In this document: in pieces, positions 21,190-33,245 of the stretch | How the letters are laid out: each line of letters starts with the position of its first letter | Numbering within the stretch: position 1 is the stretch's first letter | Assembly: GCA_964035015.1 (NCBI GenBank) | Contig: OZ035997.1 | Span: forward strand, 82,039,769-82,103,768 | Length of the DNA: 64,000 nucleotides | Source of the DNA: Corallium rubrum | Lineage: Eukaryota; Cnidaria; Anthozoa; Scleralcyonacea; Coralliidae | Reading direction: 5' to 3' | Translations under genes and position numbers: made by a program | Notes under the pieces: generated by a model | What the model was told of the DNA's origin: nothing | Databases searched by the model: none | The model's input: the letters and a program-made list of their open reading frames with translations, nothing else

Positions 21190-23195
21190 AAAAGGGGCTG
21201 AAACGACCCAAAAAATAGGGCCAAAACGGTGACCGCAAAATAGATCTTTTTTGGGGGTCAAAATGGCACCTATAACAAGCCGGCCCCTAAGGGACGATTT
21301 GGCTCTTTGAGGGTAAGGGCTGTTTTGGCTTCAGACAGGGGCTGTTATGGAAAAGGCAGGGCTGTTTCAACTTTTAACCAGGGCCATTTCAGAAAATCGT
21401 GGGGCTGTTTTGGGAAATCAAGGAGTCAATTTGGCTCCTATTAAGAGGCATTATGACCCTACCCTGGGTGCCAGAGGTTCTTCCACGCTCGTAGGGACAA
21501 TTGGGGATACGGGAGGACGCCAGGCGGTAAATTCGCAGGGCGAGCGGGAAGAACCTCTGGAACACCGAGCCGTTTCTCTGATCGCGCCGAGCCAATGAAA
21601 AGGTTGTCTGGGTCAGTACGTTCCAAAATCTGGACGTAAGACGTTGATTGGTCAAGCGAAGGATCTTTTTGTTAACAATAAGTTTCATTGGCTATCGCAC
21701 ATCTTGAATAATAATAACATGAGTATAATATTAAACTTCGTCTAGTATAGAAGGTGCAGTCATCTGCAGTGATTTCCTTCTATATATATTCTGTCTCGGT
21801 TTTGGTCCTTTTGGAGCCTATACTTTCGCTCTATAGCTTGATTGCGTGGGAAAAGTCTCGACTCATTGGAGCCTATACTTGATTGCGTGGGAAAAGTCTC
21901 TGTTTACTTTAGCTTCATTCCGCGACGAGACGTCTTCGTCATTGAAAATATATATAACAAACAACAAGACAGCATCGATTCGTTGAAATATATCCTGTAA
22001 GTATGTTGTTAGAAACCTATAAGCTTTCATTTGAAGTGTATGTAGTTCAAGTCGTTCAAGTTCCTGCGTTTAATATAATGAAACATCTGAAATTCTATAA
22101 TCGACTTCATGTGTAAATAAATATGTATTTATTATTGAGTGAACATTTTGGACATTTGAAAAAGTTCCATATAACCCAGAAACATCAGCCATACATCAAA
22201 GGGAAGTTTATAACAACATACGTACAAGATATCGTTCAACAATGCATAGTTTGGAAGTTATAACTGTCTGAGTGTCTGCATGACAAGTAACAGCTAGACG
22301 GCGGATTTGAAAGTTTATAGTTGTCACGTCGCCCGAACTAAAATCAAACCAGTTTTATTAAATTTGAGCAATTTTTAGTGGTCTAATGTATAGAAGACTG
22401 TCGAGACGATAGCATTATTACTTGTTTGAGAAATACAAAATTGACTTGACTCTGGATTCATTGTTAAAATATAATATCATTTACCCGTACGGCCCTCAGG
22501 TACGGCGGTTTCAAATTTCAAATCAAAACGGTAAAACACCACTCGGTGTTCCAGAGGTTTTTCGCGCTCGCCTTCCGGGTTGGCCCCTCCCACTTTACCG
22601 CTTGGCGTCCTCGCGTGTCCCCGTTATCCCCCACGAGCGTGGAAAAACCTCTGGCACCCAGGGTATTATGACCCCTAAAAAGCGTCGATTTAGCTTGCTG
22701 AGCAGAGTTGTTTTGGCTCCAATATAGAGGGTAGTTTTAGCCCCAATGGAAGGGCTGTTATGGAAAAGACAGGGGCTGTTTCAACTTTTAACCAGGGCCA
22801 TTTCAGAAAATCGTGGGGCTGTTTTGGGAAATCAAGGAGTCAATTTGGCTCCTATTAAGAGGCATTATGACCCCTAAAAAGCGTCGATTTAGCTTGCTGA
22901 GCAGAGCTGTTTTGGCTCCAATGTAGAGGGTAGTTTTAGCCCCAATGGAAGGGCTGTTATGGAAAAGACAGGGGCTGTTTCAACTTTTGAGCAGGGCCAT
23001 TTCAGAAAATCGTGGGGCTGTTTTGGAAAATCAAGGAGTCAATTTGGCTCCTATTCGAAGGCTTTTTGGCCCCTAAAAAGCGTCGATTTAGCTTGCTAAA
23101 CGGAGCTGTTTTGGCTCCAATGATAAATGTCAGTTTTAGTCAAGGGCCTGTGATAGAAAAAGCAGGGTCTCTTTCAACTTTTGACCAGCAAATGG
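21190..23195. repeat. Tandem array of ~200-bp units with internal GGGGCTGTTTTGG motifs
   Basis: The block GGGCTGTTATGGAAAAG, then GGGCTGTTTCAACTTTT, GGGCCATTTCAGAAAATCG, GTCAATTTGGCTCCTATT and CCCCTAAAAAGCGTCG repeats with ~199-201-bp spacing (for example CCCAATGG at 22742 and 22941). Within each unit a ~30-bp GGG(G)CTG(T)TTTGG motif recurs. The array is interrupted by the transposon at 21460-22665. A related, shorter array lies at 39330-39628. Confidence 0.8.
21460..22665. mobile_element. 1.2-kb DNA transposon, ~115-bp terminal inverted repeats, 9-bp target duplication
   Basis: The ends TACCCTGGGTGCCAGAGG and CCTCTGGCACCCAGGGTA are perfect inverses, and similarity continues for about 115 bp. 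Each terminus also has an inner palindrome (AGAGGTTCTTCCACGCTCG against CGAGCGGGAAGAACCTCT). TTATGACCC borders both sides (21451-21459 and 22666-22674). Neighbouring array units at ~22864 show the uninterrupted GGCATTATGACCCCTAAAAA. A 9-bp duplication fits Mutator-like elements. The interior has no transposase and carries a repeated GAGCCTATACTT...GATTGCGTGGGAAAAGTCTC. Confidence 0.85.
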
Positions 23196-23630
23196 AATAA
23201 CATACAGTACCATCACTAAAATGAGAATTTGTGGAAACAGCATGTTTATTATTTATTGCTGCACTATATACAGTACTTGGTACAGTACATATAACAGTTT
23301 ACTATGTTTGAACAAAATAATCAAAACTTTTCATTGATACATGTAAATTAACCTACTGGGCTAGTTAATTAAACCAACACAACTCTGAAAAAAACAAACA
23401 TTATACACATGGTACCAATACCAAGTCTTATAGTTTCTAAGAAGCATAAAACACTCTTGCCATTACTGTAATCAATATTAAGAATTTATAAACTTGCCAA
23501 CAAGGCAAGAACAGCCTCAAAACAGCAGTTTCCCTTCTATTACCAAGAACAGCTTTTCATATTCCAGTACACTGCCAAAAACTACAATATGGGTGGTGCC
23601 AAGTTTGATAATACCCTGTAGGGCTGTTTA

Positions 23631-24024
23631 TACGAGAGCTGATAAGACGCGGATTACACAGGATGCACCTTAGCTAAGATGTGAAACACTCGTATAAAAG
23701 GTACAAAGACTAATTTACATAAGTCACAGCTTATTCCAAACCCCCATATTGACCTTATTCAAAAATGGCCGCTGAATTAAAATTCTTTTATATACATATA
23801 AATTAGCCTTTATGAACTCGTTTTCATGTGTGAAATTCAAAAGAATTTTTACTTTAAAACGAGGTCATAAGGGCTAATTTATATGCACATAAAAGAATTC
23901 TAATTCAGCGGCCATTTTTGAATAAGGTCTATAAATGAGTCAGTTTGTGTCTTATGTAAGGCGCATCTTGTGTAAGGCGTGTCTTGTATAAGCTGTGTCT
24001 AATGGGCTCTCGTATAAATGGCCC
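23631..24024. mobile_element. TA-flanked MITE with an inner foldback
   Basis: GGGCTGTTTATACGAGAGC at the left and GCTCTCGTATAAATGGCCC at the right are inverted, each bordered by TA (23629-23630, 24025-24026), as in mariner/Tc1-type insertions. Within it, 23751-23929 is a separate near-perfect palindrome (GACCTTATTCAAAAATGGCC mirrored by GGCCATTTTTGAATAAGGTC), probably a nested MITE. Confidence 0.7.
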
Positions 24025-24338
24025 TATTGTATCAACCACATTTTCAGTGTCCTAAAAACAACAAAACCTACAATTAGACTTTTCATAGTAAACAAATAAT
24101 ATATAATCCCTGATATTATTGTACAATGCGATTATATTCACATCTGCCTGACAAGAACCGAAAAAAGCCTCCTACAACAGTAAGATATATTACCTTCACC
24201 AATAACAAACAAAGCTGCTCTTGATTTAATTTCTGGAATTAAAAAACAAACAATCATGCTAAATGAGAAAGTGTAAAAGATGGGTGGCAATAGCCATAAC
24301 ATACTGTATACAGTGTATGTCCTAGTTCTTGTAACACA

Positions 24339-24339
<1 letters not shown>

Positions 24340-24386
<47 letters not shown>
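24340..24386. repeat. (TA)n microsatellite
   Basis: About 23 uninterrupted AT units. Confidence 0.9.
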
Positions 24387-24392
<6 letters not shown>

Positions 24393-24599
24393 TGGAGGAA
24401 ATGGACAAAGCGGCTGAGTTATTTAACGTACTCCTGGAAGACAATATGTGACACCAAGGCAGGTTGTCTAGACAAGAATGGGTTAAGAATCCAGAAATGT
24501 ACTACAATAGGTGACTTGCACTATTGAAGTCACATGATCGCAATCCTCATAAAATAACAGGTATAAAATTATAACTCTATAAAACGGATATACTACTAT

Positions 24600-25042
24600 A
24601 CGTTGGTGTTTTAACGAAAATTTCAAAATTTTTATTTTCAAAAAATGCATTGTCTTAGAGAAAACAGTGATATTGTAGCTGGTCATGTGATTACAGTATA
24701 ATAAAAATTTGTAGTGAGTCAGTTTGATATTGTTCATATCAAGTTTTAGCAGAAGTTGACCTTTCACAGTATCTACAGTAAATGTATTTTGATTTTGATT
24801 TTCAAAAACAAAATGTGTTTTGATAATGCTACAAAAATGTAAACATTAATTATGAATATCAAACCATTTTTCTATATGTTTGTTGAGGTTTGACTGTAAA
24901 AAATTGCTTTTGAAGAAGTTGTTGTACATGCATGAAATTTTTATTTTAGTCACGTGACCAGCTACAATATCACTGTTTTCTCTAAGACAATGCAAGCTTT
25001 GAAAATCAAAATTCCTAAATTTCACTTAAAACATCACCCTAG
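24600..25042. repeat. Diverged foldback element
   Basis: TGCATTGTCTTAGAGAAAAC, AGTGATATTGTAGCTGGTCA and TGTGA on the left (24647-24692) are mirrored at 24950-24996. Outer parts pair with several mismatches. No coding sequence. More diverged than the other MITEs here, so probably older. Confidence 0.6.
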
Positions 25043-25307
25043 CTATGTCCATTTTGTAGGGTTATAATCTAATACCAGCTATTTTAAGAGAATTGAAATC
25101 ACATAACTTAATTAGTGCAAGTTACCAATTCTCCCACTTCAATGTGTATTACAGTTGTATACCGTAATGTGAATACATGCTTTAACTGGAAGGAATGCAT
25201 GAAAACAGACTTGAAGATGGAATACACTTTAAAATGTCATTTTAGCACAGCCACTATTGATGTTAACAACTGATACAAATTCCATGAATTTCCAGAGCCT
25301 GTATGTA

Positions 25308-25466
25308 CCAGTGTCACAGGAATCCCCCCCCCCCCCCTCCCCAAGATTTGTCCCCCTGGGCCATCACCTGCAGGGATATATTTCCTACGAAATTTGGCCT
25401 GGCAAGACAAATTTTTGGGGGGAGGGGGGGGGGGGGGGGGGGAGGACAAATTTCCTGTGACACTGG
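25308..25466. mobile_element. MITE with CCAGTGTCACAGGAA termini
   Basis: CCAGTGTCACAGGAA and its inverse TTCCTGTGACACTGG bound a 159-bp element with C-run and G-run subtermini. A near-duplicate GTATGT lies on both flanks. The C/G homopolymer subtermini resemble those of the hAT-like elements at 35864 and 57993. Confidence 0.6.
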
Positions 25467-25730
25467 GTATGTCAATTTCAAAAGATTTTATCTTTCAAGA
25501 ACTGTAGAATTGTTTAACCCATTTCTGCTGAGGTCAGCCTCAGCCCCTTTCCTCTACTGAATAAAATCATCTGGAAAGGCCCTGTTCAGCAGGAATGGTT
25601 TAAGGGACAAGAAGTATATTCTAAGGTATAATTTGAATATACTAAGACAGTACTATACACTGTACGGGTGTACCAGATATAGTATCCAGCTGGATTATCC
25701 AATTGTATTTGTATATACAGTCGTTGGGAG

Positions 25731-25959
25731 CTAAGCGTGTACACCACCCATCAAAACATGTTCTAAATTTAAGCCAAAGTTAACTGTTTTGAAATCAACA
25801 CCATGGGATTGGCAAGACGTGATTGGCTAAGGGCACATTCGTGTGACAATAATGTATTGGTTTGAATGTATTGAATGAAAACTGAATATGTTCCCAAGGT
25901 AAACAGTTAACTTTGGCTTAAATTTAGAACATGTTTTGATGGGTGGTGTACACGCTTAG
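25731..25959. repeat. MITE with 60-bp near-perfect inverted repeats
   Basis: CTAAGCGTGTACACCACCCA, TCAAAACATGTTCTAAATTT and AAGCCAAAGTTAACTGTTT at the left are repeated in inverse at 25902-25959. The central ~110 bp has no coding content. Confidence 0.8.
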
Positions 25960-26520
25960 ATTTGCCAAAGTAAACTCATAAAAATCATGTCAAAAGAAAC
26001 AAGTCAGAGATAAGAATTCATTAGTAGAGCAAAGCAAGCACAGCACAATATATCTCATAACAAAACTATTGAAATCTACAGTATTAGTACATACCATGGT
26101 TCAGTTTGAATTTTTCTACCAGTTACACATTTTAACCTTGAATAATTATAAAGAACATGGTTGTAATATGACATTAGTACTGCTGCAATTTACTGTATAG
26201 GATATGTTTCCCCCCTACTGTAATGGAACATACAAATTTTTAACTTTTGCTTGTTCAAACTCTGAGCTTCACTGTACAAAATAGTGTGGTTGCTGCTATA
26301 AGTTTACCCCAATTGCCATATTTAAAATTATAGACATTATTTAGTTATTTCCTTTCAGTTTTTACTGTTCTCATTTTGCAAACGTTGATTAGTTATTTAG
26401 TTAAGTCTAGCAAAACTAACCTGGAAGTACAGTACAGTAAAAACCCACTAACAAGAACCTACCACTACTGTATTCAGAATCTCAGGCTGAAATTAAGAAT
26501 TTATTATATGTATATATAGG

Positions 26521-26645
26521 TAATCATATGATAGTGAGTACAGTTAAGGATTTACACTACGAGTGATATTTGAAAATTTGGCATAGTTTTCAAATATCAC
26601 AAGTAGTGTAAATCCTTAATTGTACGAAGCAAAACCATATGATTA
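26521..26645. repeat. Palindromic MITE
   Basis: TAATCATATGATAGTGAGTA and GGATTTACACTAC...GTGATATTTGAAAA are mirrored by TTTTCAAATATCAC, GTAGTGTAAATCC and CATATGATTA, with a ~12-base loop. Confidence 0.75.
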
Positions 26646-26649
26646 CTCA

Positions 26650-27840
26650 TTTATTATATGCATGACAAAATTACAACATGTACACTTCGTACTCACTCAC
26701 ACCTTTAAAAACATCTTGTTTCATTACTTGTCAAGAAATATTTCACTCTGGGTGTTCTCTGTACTCATTTCAAAATATTTACATGGAATTTTTAGTCCAT
26801 AGTGTTCCACAAGTCGTCGGAAATGTGAAAACTTCCCATTACAGAATTGGCCGCCATTTTGAATTTTATTGTCAACATCGTTCCCAGGGCCTTCTCTATT
26901 TTTATACAGTCAGATTTTCACTTAATAATTTAATTAAATTAAAACAAATTAAAAATCGAATAATTACAATTCAGAAGTAGCTTTTTCAAAGTTCAGCAAC
27001 ATCATTTTCAAATTCTTTGATGTTAATGTACGCAATTTTTCAAAGCTTGAAATCAGTTCTGTTCTACGACCAGCGAGACGAACTCGCACAGGAAATTCTC
27101 GGTAGCCCGCAAAAATTGCCCGTAAGTGCACCCCCACCAGCCTGCGTTTCCTTGCCAGTGAAGCATCGCGCAAAAGGCGCTCTCGTCTCGATTCTTTAAT
27201 GGCGATGTGTTACCGATGAGGTTACGATTGATACAGTTGTGCTAAATATAGTAACTGTAGCGACTGTATCTGATACAGTTGACTGTATCAAACCAATCAA
27301 AATGCTTGATTTTGGTCACGTTTTGCTACAGTTTCCACACTTCCGATACAGTTGACTTTATCGGAGCAGTCTCCGACGATCTAAATATGATTACGGCGTG
27401 ATGTGATTTAGTTTATGCAACTTTGCGAGCGGCAACGGCCTCTAACTCACAAGCCCATGGCGAGAAATAATGGTCACGCATGCGCGTAATGCATGCCCAC
27501 TTACAAAAATTTTGACTAGAAAAGTTCTGCAAGATTAATAGGACTTACATAGAGGATGAGTGAAACAATCGTCGTAGCAGTGTCAAATTTTAAATTATTT
27601 CAATTATTTCAATCTGAATCGTATAGTGCAACACATCTGCGATGTAAATATCATGAGCGATATGCCACAGGTATTAAATTCGTTGCGGTTTTTGATATAC
27701 TATTTTGAGCACAAGTCTAACATAAGCCAATATGGCGAATATGCAAATTGTACCAACCTTGCTGCCCAAGTTATCGAAAATCAAACAGAGGTATGCTATT
27801 TTCGTACAAGTTTCGATCTGATTCGGCTACTATAAAGATC
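26650..27840. other. No supported gene; possible coding remnant near 26964-27220
   Basis: A minus-strand open stretch (stop at 26964, open to about 27230) has an Arg/Lys-rich translation including LVGVHLRAIFAGYREFPVRV, but no in-frame ATG and no recognised domain. The remainder is AT-rich with an unusual run of GATACAGTTGACTGTATC-type palindromes near 27205-27360. Confidence 0.3.
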
Positions 27841-27844
27841 CGTC

Positions 27845-30417
27845 TTTTCGTTATAGACCACCAGGAACAACAATTGAAACTATAAATAATTTTGAAATGG
27901 TTCTTGAAAATTTAGAAGTTTATAATATGGAAGTAAATATTATAGGTGATCTAAATTGTAATGTTGGAGCCTCACCACCAGATCATAAAACTATAAAATT
28001 ATTGGATATTTGCAATATGTATCAGTATAGCCAATTAATTGAGCAGCCTACACGTATTACTAAGGACACATCTTCCATAATTGACTTATTTTTAACAAAT
28101 AATCCCCTCAAATACTCTCATATTGGAGTGTCAAATATTGGATTGAGTGATCATAGTCTTATATATGCAATAAGAAATATTTGTATTTCAAAATCAAGTC
28201 CTAAATTAGTAAAATGCAGATGCTTTAGAAAATTTGATCCTTTGAAATTCAGAAATGATCTCGCTATAGCCCCCTGGCATCTTATAGAGATTGAAAACAA
28301 TCCAGATAGAGCATGGAACATATGGCAGCAGATGTTTTTGGACACTGCTGATAAACATGCACCATGTAAGACAAAGAGAATTCGGGGAAAACCCTCACCA
28401 TGGATCACACATGAACTAAAAAAACAAATGTTTGAAAGAGACAAATCCAAAAAAGTAGCTTTGAAATTTTCTTCTGATGAAAATTGGGCAAACTACAAAT
28501 TTCTAAAAAACAAAGTTAACTATGATATTAAAACAGCAAAAACTGACTATTTTAATAATTATTTTAAAGCAAATTATGGAGATATCAGGAAAACCTGGAA
28601 AGGAATCAACAAAGTAATAGGAAATGAACCCAAGACCACCAAAATAAATAAACTTGATATAGGGAATATTACATATAATACCCCTAGTGATATTAGTGCA
28701 AGCTTAAACAAACATTTCTCTGAAATTGGACCTTCTCTAGCTTCAAAGATACCTGATACTCCTTCTAATTTTAAAGATTATATCACTCCTTCAAATCATA
28801 CATTTACTTTAGAACAAACTTCTTGTGAAGTGATATTACATTTAATCAACAAATTGCCCAACAATAAAGCTACTGGGCTTGATAACATATCTAGTCGCCT
28901 ATTAAAGGAAGCTGCTCCTGTAGTTATACAATCCTTAACATATATAATTAATCTATCAATCACCACTGGAATTTTCCCCAATGCATGGAAGCTCGCAAAG
29001 GTCTTGCCAATTTTCAAAGAAGATAACCGGGCTGATCCCAATAACTATAGACCAATCTCTGTCCTACCTATTATAAGTAAACTGATTGAAAAGATTGTAT
29101 TCAATCAGCTTTATGCTTATTTAAATGAAAATAATCTTTTAACTGAATCTCAATCAGGTTTCAGGCCTATGTTTTCCACTGAAACAACATTACTTGAAAG
29201 TACCAATGAATGGTACAATAATATTGATGACAACCTTTTAAATGGTGTGATATTTCTGGATCTAAAAAAAGCTTTCGACACCATGGACCACTCAATTATG
29301 ATAAAAAAGCTAGAACTTTATGGAGTAAGGTTTGAATCTCTTGATTGGTTTAAATCTTACCTAACTGAAAGAAGACAGCAAACCTTGGTTAATGGAGTGC
29401 TGTCAGATGTTTGTTCATTAAATTGTGGAATACCACAAGGGTCCATTCTAGGACCACTACTATTTATTCTATATATAAATGATCTCCCTTCATGTAAATT
29501 GTTTTCAAAACCTAGAATGTATGCAGATGATACCACCATGACTTCAGCAAATGCAGATGCAAATATCCTTAATGCTCAAATGACTCATGATATCAATGTG
29601 ATTCATGAATGGTTAAAAGCAAACAAATTAACCTTAAATGTTGGGAAAACAAAGTACATGATAATAGGGAGTCAGTTTATGCTATCTCAAATACCAAAAG
29701 ATTTTAAGATACAGATTAACAATGTATCCCTTATAAGAGAAACAAAGTATAAATCTCTTGGGATCCATATAGATGAAAGTCTAACGTGGAAAACACATAT
29801 CGACATAGTTTCCAAGAAAACTTCTGCAGGTCTTGCAGTTTTGAAACGTGTAAGCCCAACGATACCATTTGAGACAAGATTAAATATGTACAAGGCACTG
29901 ATCTTGCCATATTTTGATTATTGCAGCCCTGTATGGGGCAACATTGGGAAAGGTCTATCTGAAAGACTCCAAAATTGCAAAATAGGGCTGCAAGGATAGT
30001 GACACTCTCAAGTTATGAGATAAATAGTCACTCTAATGAAATACTGGATGATCTGGGTTGGGAAATACTAGAACACAGAAGAAGTATGCAACTTGCTGTG
30101 CTAATGTACAAAATCTACAACAACCTTTCTCCATTGTACTTGAGGAAGATTTTTGCAAAAACGTCAAATGTTCATTCTTACAATGTGAGAAATTCTGGAA
30201 AAAATCTACACATTCCTAGATATAAATCCGAAAAAGGAAAATGTAGCCTTCAATATAGGGGCTCTGTCCTTTGGAATAAAATCCCTGTTGAGGTTAGAGA
30301 TAAAACTAACCTACGCTCATTTAAACTGGGTTTGACAAAAACTTGAAAATAATCTGTAAATATTCTTCACTTTAAATTTATTGTTAGCTTAATAATAGTT
30401 TAGTTAAGTTTTTATAT

Positions 30418-30420
<3 letters not shown>
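27845..30420 (+). mobile_element. CR1/L2-like LINE, 5'-truncated within the endonuclease
   Basis: The copy starts in the endonuclease domain (FRYRPPGTTIE) and runs through the whole reverse transcriptase to an AT-rich 3' UTR that passes into (TA)n at 30421-30463. It is the most complete non-LTR element in the window. The 5' truncation is typical of target-primed reverse transcription. Confidence 0.85.
27897..30346 (+). pseudogene. LINE polyprotein: endonuclease C-terminus and reverse transcriptase, one frameshift
   Basis: The first frame (27897-29999) encodes, from its first ATG, the end of an APE-type endonuclease with IIGDLNCN and the catalytic LSDHSLI (~residue 80). A linker follows, then the reverse transcriptase: NYRPISVLPIISKLIEKI, LTESQSGFR, FLDLKKAFDTMDH (catalytic Asp), GIPQGSILGPLLFILYINDL and YADDT (residues 542-545). 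The thumb follows, with KSLGIHIDESLTWKTHI. Loss of about one base near 29980 moves the C-terminus (NRAARIVTLSSYEINSHSNE to FRSFKLGLTKT-like end, 29975-30346) into the next frame. All catalytic residues remain. Codon 1 here is internal; the true start is lost with the 5' truncation. Confidence 0.85.

Positions 30421-30463
<43 letters not shown>
30421..30463. repeat. (TA)n microsatellite at a LINE 3' end
   Basis: About 21 AT units immediately downstream of the first LINE and directly upstream of the second. Confidence 0.9.
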
Positions 30464-30465
<2 letters not shown>

Positions 30466-30469
30466 AAAA

Positions 30470-31454
30470 CTTTTTAAGAGCGAATCCTGAAAAATTTCAA
30501 ACGATAACGTTAAAACCAAATCGAACAAATGATAATGATATTGATGTGTCTCTTAGTATTGATGGTTACCAAATACCTAACAGAGAAGATCTTAAAGTAC
30601 TGGGAGTAAACCTTGATGAAATTCTTGATTTTAATAAACATGTCACGACTGTGTGTAGAAAAAGTAGCAGGAAAGTTGGGGTGATATTACGTTTACGGAA
30701 GTTAATTCCTACATCTGCAAAGCTACAACTTTACAAGTCTGCAATCTTACCGCATCTTACGTATTGTCACTTGGTGTGGCACTTTTGTCGAGCTTCAGAT
30801 AAAAGAAAGTTAGAGCGAATTCAAGAGCGAGCCCTCAGAGCAGTATATAATATAACTGACTCAACTACTACGTACCAGCAGCTACTCAATCGTGCTAATC
30901 TCCCAAGTTTAAATAATAGAAGACTTCAAGATACAGCGATATTGATGTACAAAATTAAGAACAATTTAAGTCCTGTTCACTTAAATGAAATCTTTATAAA
31001 AAATATTAATCACTACAAACTGCGAAATGCAGATTTTAACATACCGCGATACAGTACAGTAAAATACGGTAAACATTCCCTAAGATACTATGGCCCTTAT
31101 ATATGGTCTAAATTAAACAAAGAAGATAAAGAGAAACCTAGCTTAGAATCTTTTAAAAGGAATATTAGAAAACAGGACTTAGAAAGCATACTGGATAATA
31201 ACTGCAGAAATTGTATTTTATGTTCAACTTAATTATTGTTATTTTATTTATTGATCTATTTATTTTTATTTATCATATTGTATATAGGTGTATTTTAAGA
31301 AATATTCTTGATAGTTTTAATAGGTAAATTATTGTAAATTTTGATCTAGTAGTATAAATCGTATTTTAGTCTAAAACATATAAATAGTGTCCCCAATTAG
31401 CTGTACATAGCTAAATACATTGACACTTAAATAAAGTTATTCATTCATTCATTC

Positions 31455-31457
<3 letters not shown>
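30470..31457 (+). mobile_element. Second LINE, 5'-truncated, with (ATTC)n tail
   Basis: A frame open from ~30474 to 31232 encodes only the end of the reverse transcriptase and the C-terminal domain: LKVLGVNLDEILDFNKHV, LYKSAILPHLTYCHLVW, ERIQERALRAVYN, ILMYKIKNNLSPVHLNEIF and LRYYGPYIWSKLN. A 220-bp 3' UTR then ends with AATAAAGTTATTCATTCATTC. It belongs to a lineage different from the LINE immediately upstream. Confidence 0.8.
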
Positions 31458-31488
<31 letters not shown>

Positions 31489-31489
31489 G

Positions 31490-31552
<63 letters not shown>

Positions 31553-31597
31553 ATGTATATATATATATGTATATATATTTATATATATATTTCTTAT
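31450..31597. repeat. TA/TG-rich microsatellite
   Basis: Long AT runs with ATGT interruptions, downstream of the second LINE tail. Confidence 0.85.
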
Positions 31598-31604
31598 TTT
31601 AATT

Positions 31605-31697
31605 TTGTAACACGGCTCTCTGGAAGACCATTTATGTAAAATGAAGCGATACCGTGTTTATTAAATAAAGATTATGATGATGATGATGATGATGATA
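31605..31697 (+). mobile_element. Short LINE 3' end with (GAT)n tail
   Basis: AATTTTGTAACACGGCTCTC to GTTTATTAAATAAAG, then ATTATGATGATGATGATG. This is the usual form of a heavily truncated CR1/L2-like insertion. No coding part remains. Confidence 0.5.
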
Positions 31698-31699
31698 TT

Positions 31700-33120
31700 C
31701 TTCATTTCTAGCCTGTATTTGTCGTCGTTGCGGTTTTCAGTCATGGATTTCACTAATATTCGATGTATTTTGGCTAAAGAAATATGATACTTTGCGTAAA
31801 ATCAGTTCAGAAACCACGACTAAATCTCTCCATATTCGAGCTTCGCCATCTTCTTACGCGCCATCTTCACTTCCAAATAAACATTGTAACCTTTCCTTTT
31901 TGTTCCCAGGCTTTCTAGGGTTATACAGGCAGAGCTGTGTTGAGAAGAGTGGGGTTTGTTTTGAAGTTTGAATCCCAAACGTAACTAAAGCGCCGGACCA
32001 CATGCAGAGTGAGAGGTCGCGCGCGTTGTTGTGGCAAGCAACAAAGCATTACTGTCGACGCGACGACGCTTGGACTTTGAAAACGTGTTGTTTTCTAGGA
32101 TGAGGAACCAAATTTAGCGACAATATGTCATAAAGGGTACTAAGAATTCGAATCAATCGACAATTGGAGAATTTTAGCGATATTTTACTTAGAAAATGGT
32201 CATTTAATTGCGTATTTAATTGCGTGTTTAATTGCGCAACGGCGGCTCGGGTATCAATGCAGGCTACTCCCGCTTATGTCCCCCATTTCTCGCCATGCTC
32301 TAACTCACAAGCGCCTCTAACAGTGTTCTACAACAGCTGTTGTGTGTCTTGGATAATGGAAGTTATTGTCCGGAGGAAAAGGCGAGTAGATTACTCCCTC
32401 TGAAGCGTATTGTGAGAAGTGTCTTACAGCCGAATTTGCTGTGTCTAATTTTGCGAAGCTACAGTTCCCTCGCAGCCAGGAATCGCGCTCTTCAAATCAG
32501 CACCCAGTGAGGTATAAAGTTCGTGAATAATAAATACCTTAGCTACTAATATTATGCACCAAATTTGGAGTATGCTAATGAGAGTGACTGAGACTGTCCT
32601 TGACTTGTGTATATTGATTTACATTAAAATGAAGACGTACTCGAGTCGGCGTAAAGCCAAGTCTGAGTGACAGTTGCTGTTCTGATATGCTTTTGAAAAT
32701 ATCATTAATTTAGTTCATGAACCTCTCTGTATACTAGTGTCTGTGTCATCATCGTTTTGATCACAATGGCATTAACACATTTAGAATGTGCAATTCTGAG
32801 TATAATATTACAACGTCTAGGTAGCCCACGCATTTAGAATGGGAATATAACTATTATTTATAAAAGTAGATGTCGTCTGGGCTTGTTATAGCCCAATTAA
32901 TTTATAAAGTATGATAGCTTGCCGATACAGGTATGTTGACCTATATATTGAGTATTAAAAAATCTACAGTAACATAAACAGTTTTAGTTGTTGACAATAT
33001 TTATTACCAAACTTTTTATACTACAAGTTAACTTTAATTTGTCGTTTTTGGTTATTTATATTCGTGAAAAATTTAAGTTGCGTGTGCCGCTGTATTTTTT
33101 CTAAACATTCCCTCAGATTG
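31700..33120. other. No gene seen
   Basis: Unassigned sequence. A 79-codon plus-strand frame at 32164-32403 has no recognisable domain and includes a GCGTATTTAATTGCG-type short repeat. No RNA gene seen. Confidence 0.4.
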
Positions 33121-33245
33121 CAGGAAATCGCATTTCCGGTGTCATAATTTTCAAAATTTTTCCGGGGGAGAATGCTCCCAGACCCCCCTACTTTGGTGTC
33201 ATCACAAATACGATACAGTCAGATTTTCTCCTAGATCCGCCCCTG
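33121..33245. mobile_element. hAT-like element right end (fragment)
   Basis: TTTTTCCGGGGGAGAATGCT, CCCAGACCCCCCTA and the terminal CTAGATCCGCCCCTG resemble the end of an hAT element. It abuts the left arm of the long inverted repeat. The matching left end was not found, so this is probably a truncated copy. A similar TTTTCCCAGGGAGCATGCCC occurs within the element at 58558-58979. Confidence 0.45.

Noticed and set aside
26964..27230. Arg-rich minus-strand open frame as a gene
   Set aside because: No ATG, no splice context I could support and no recognised domain.
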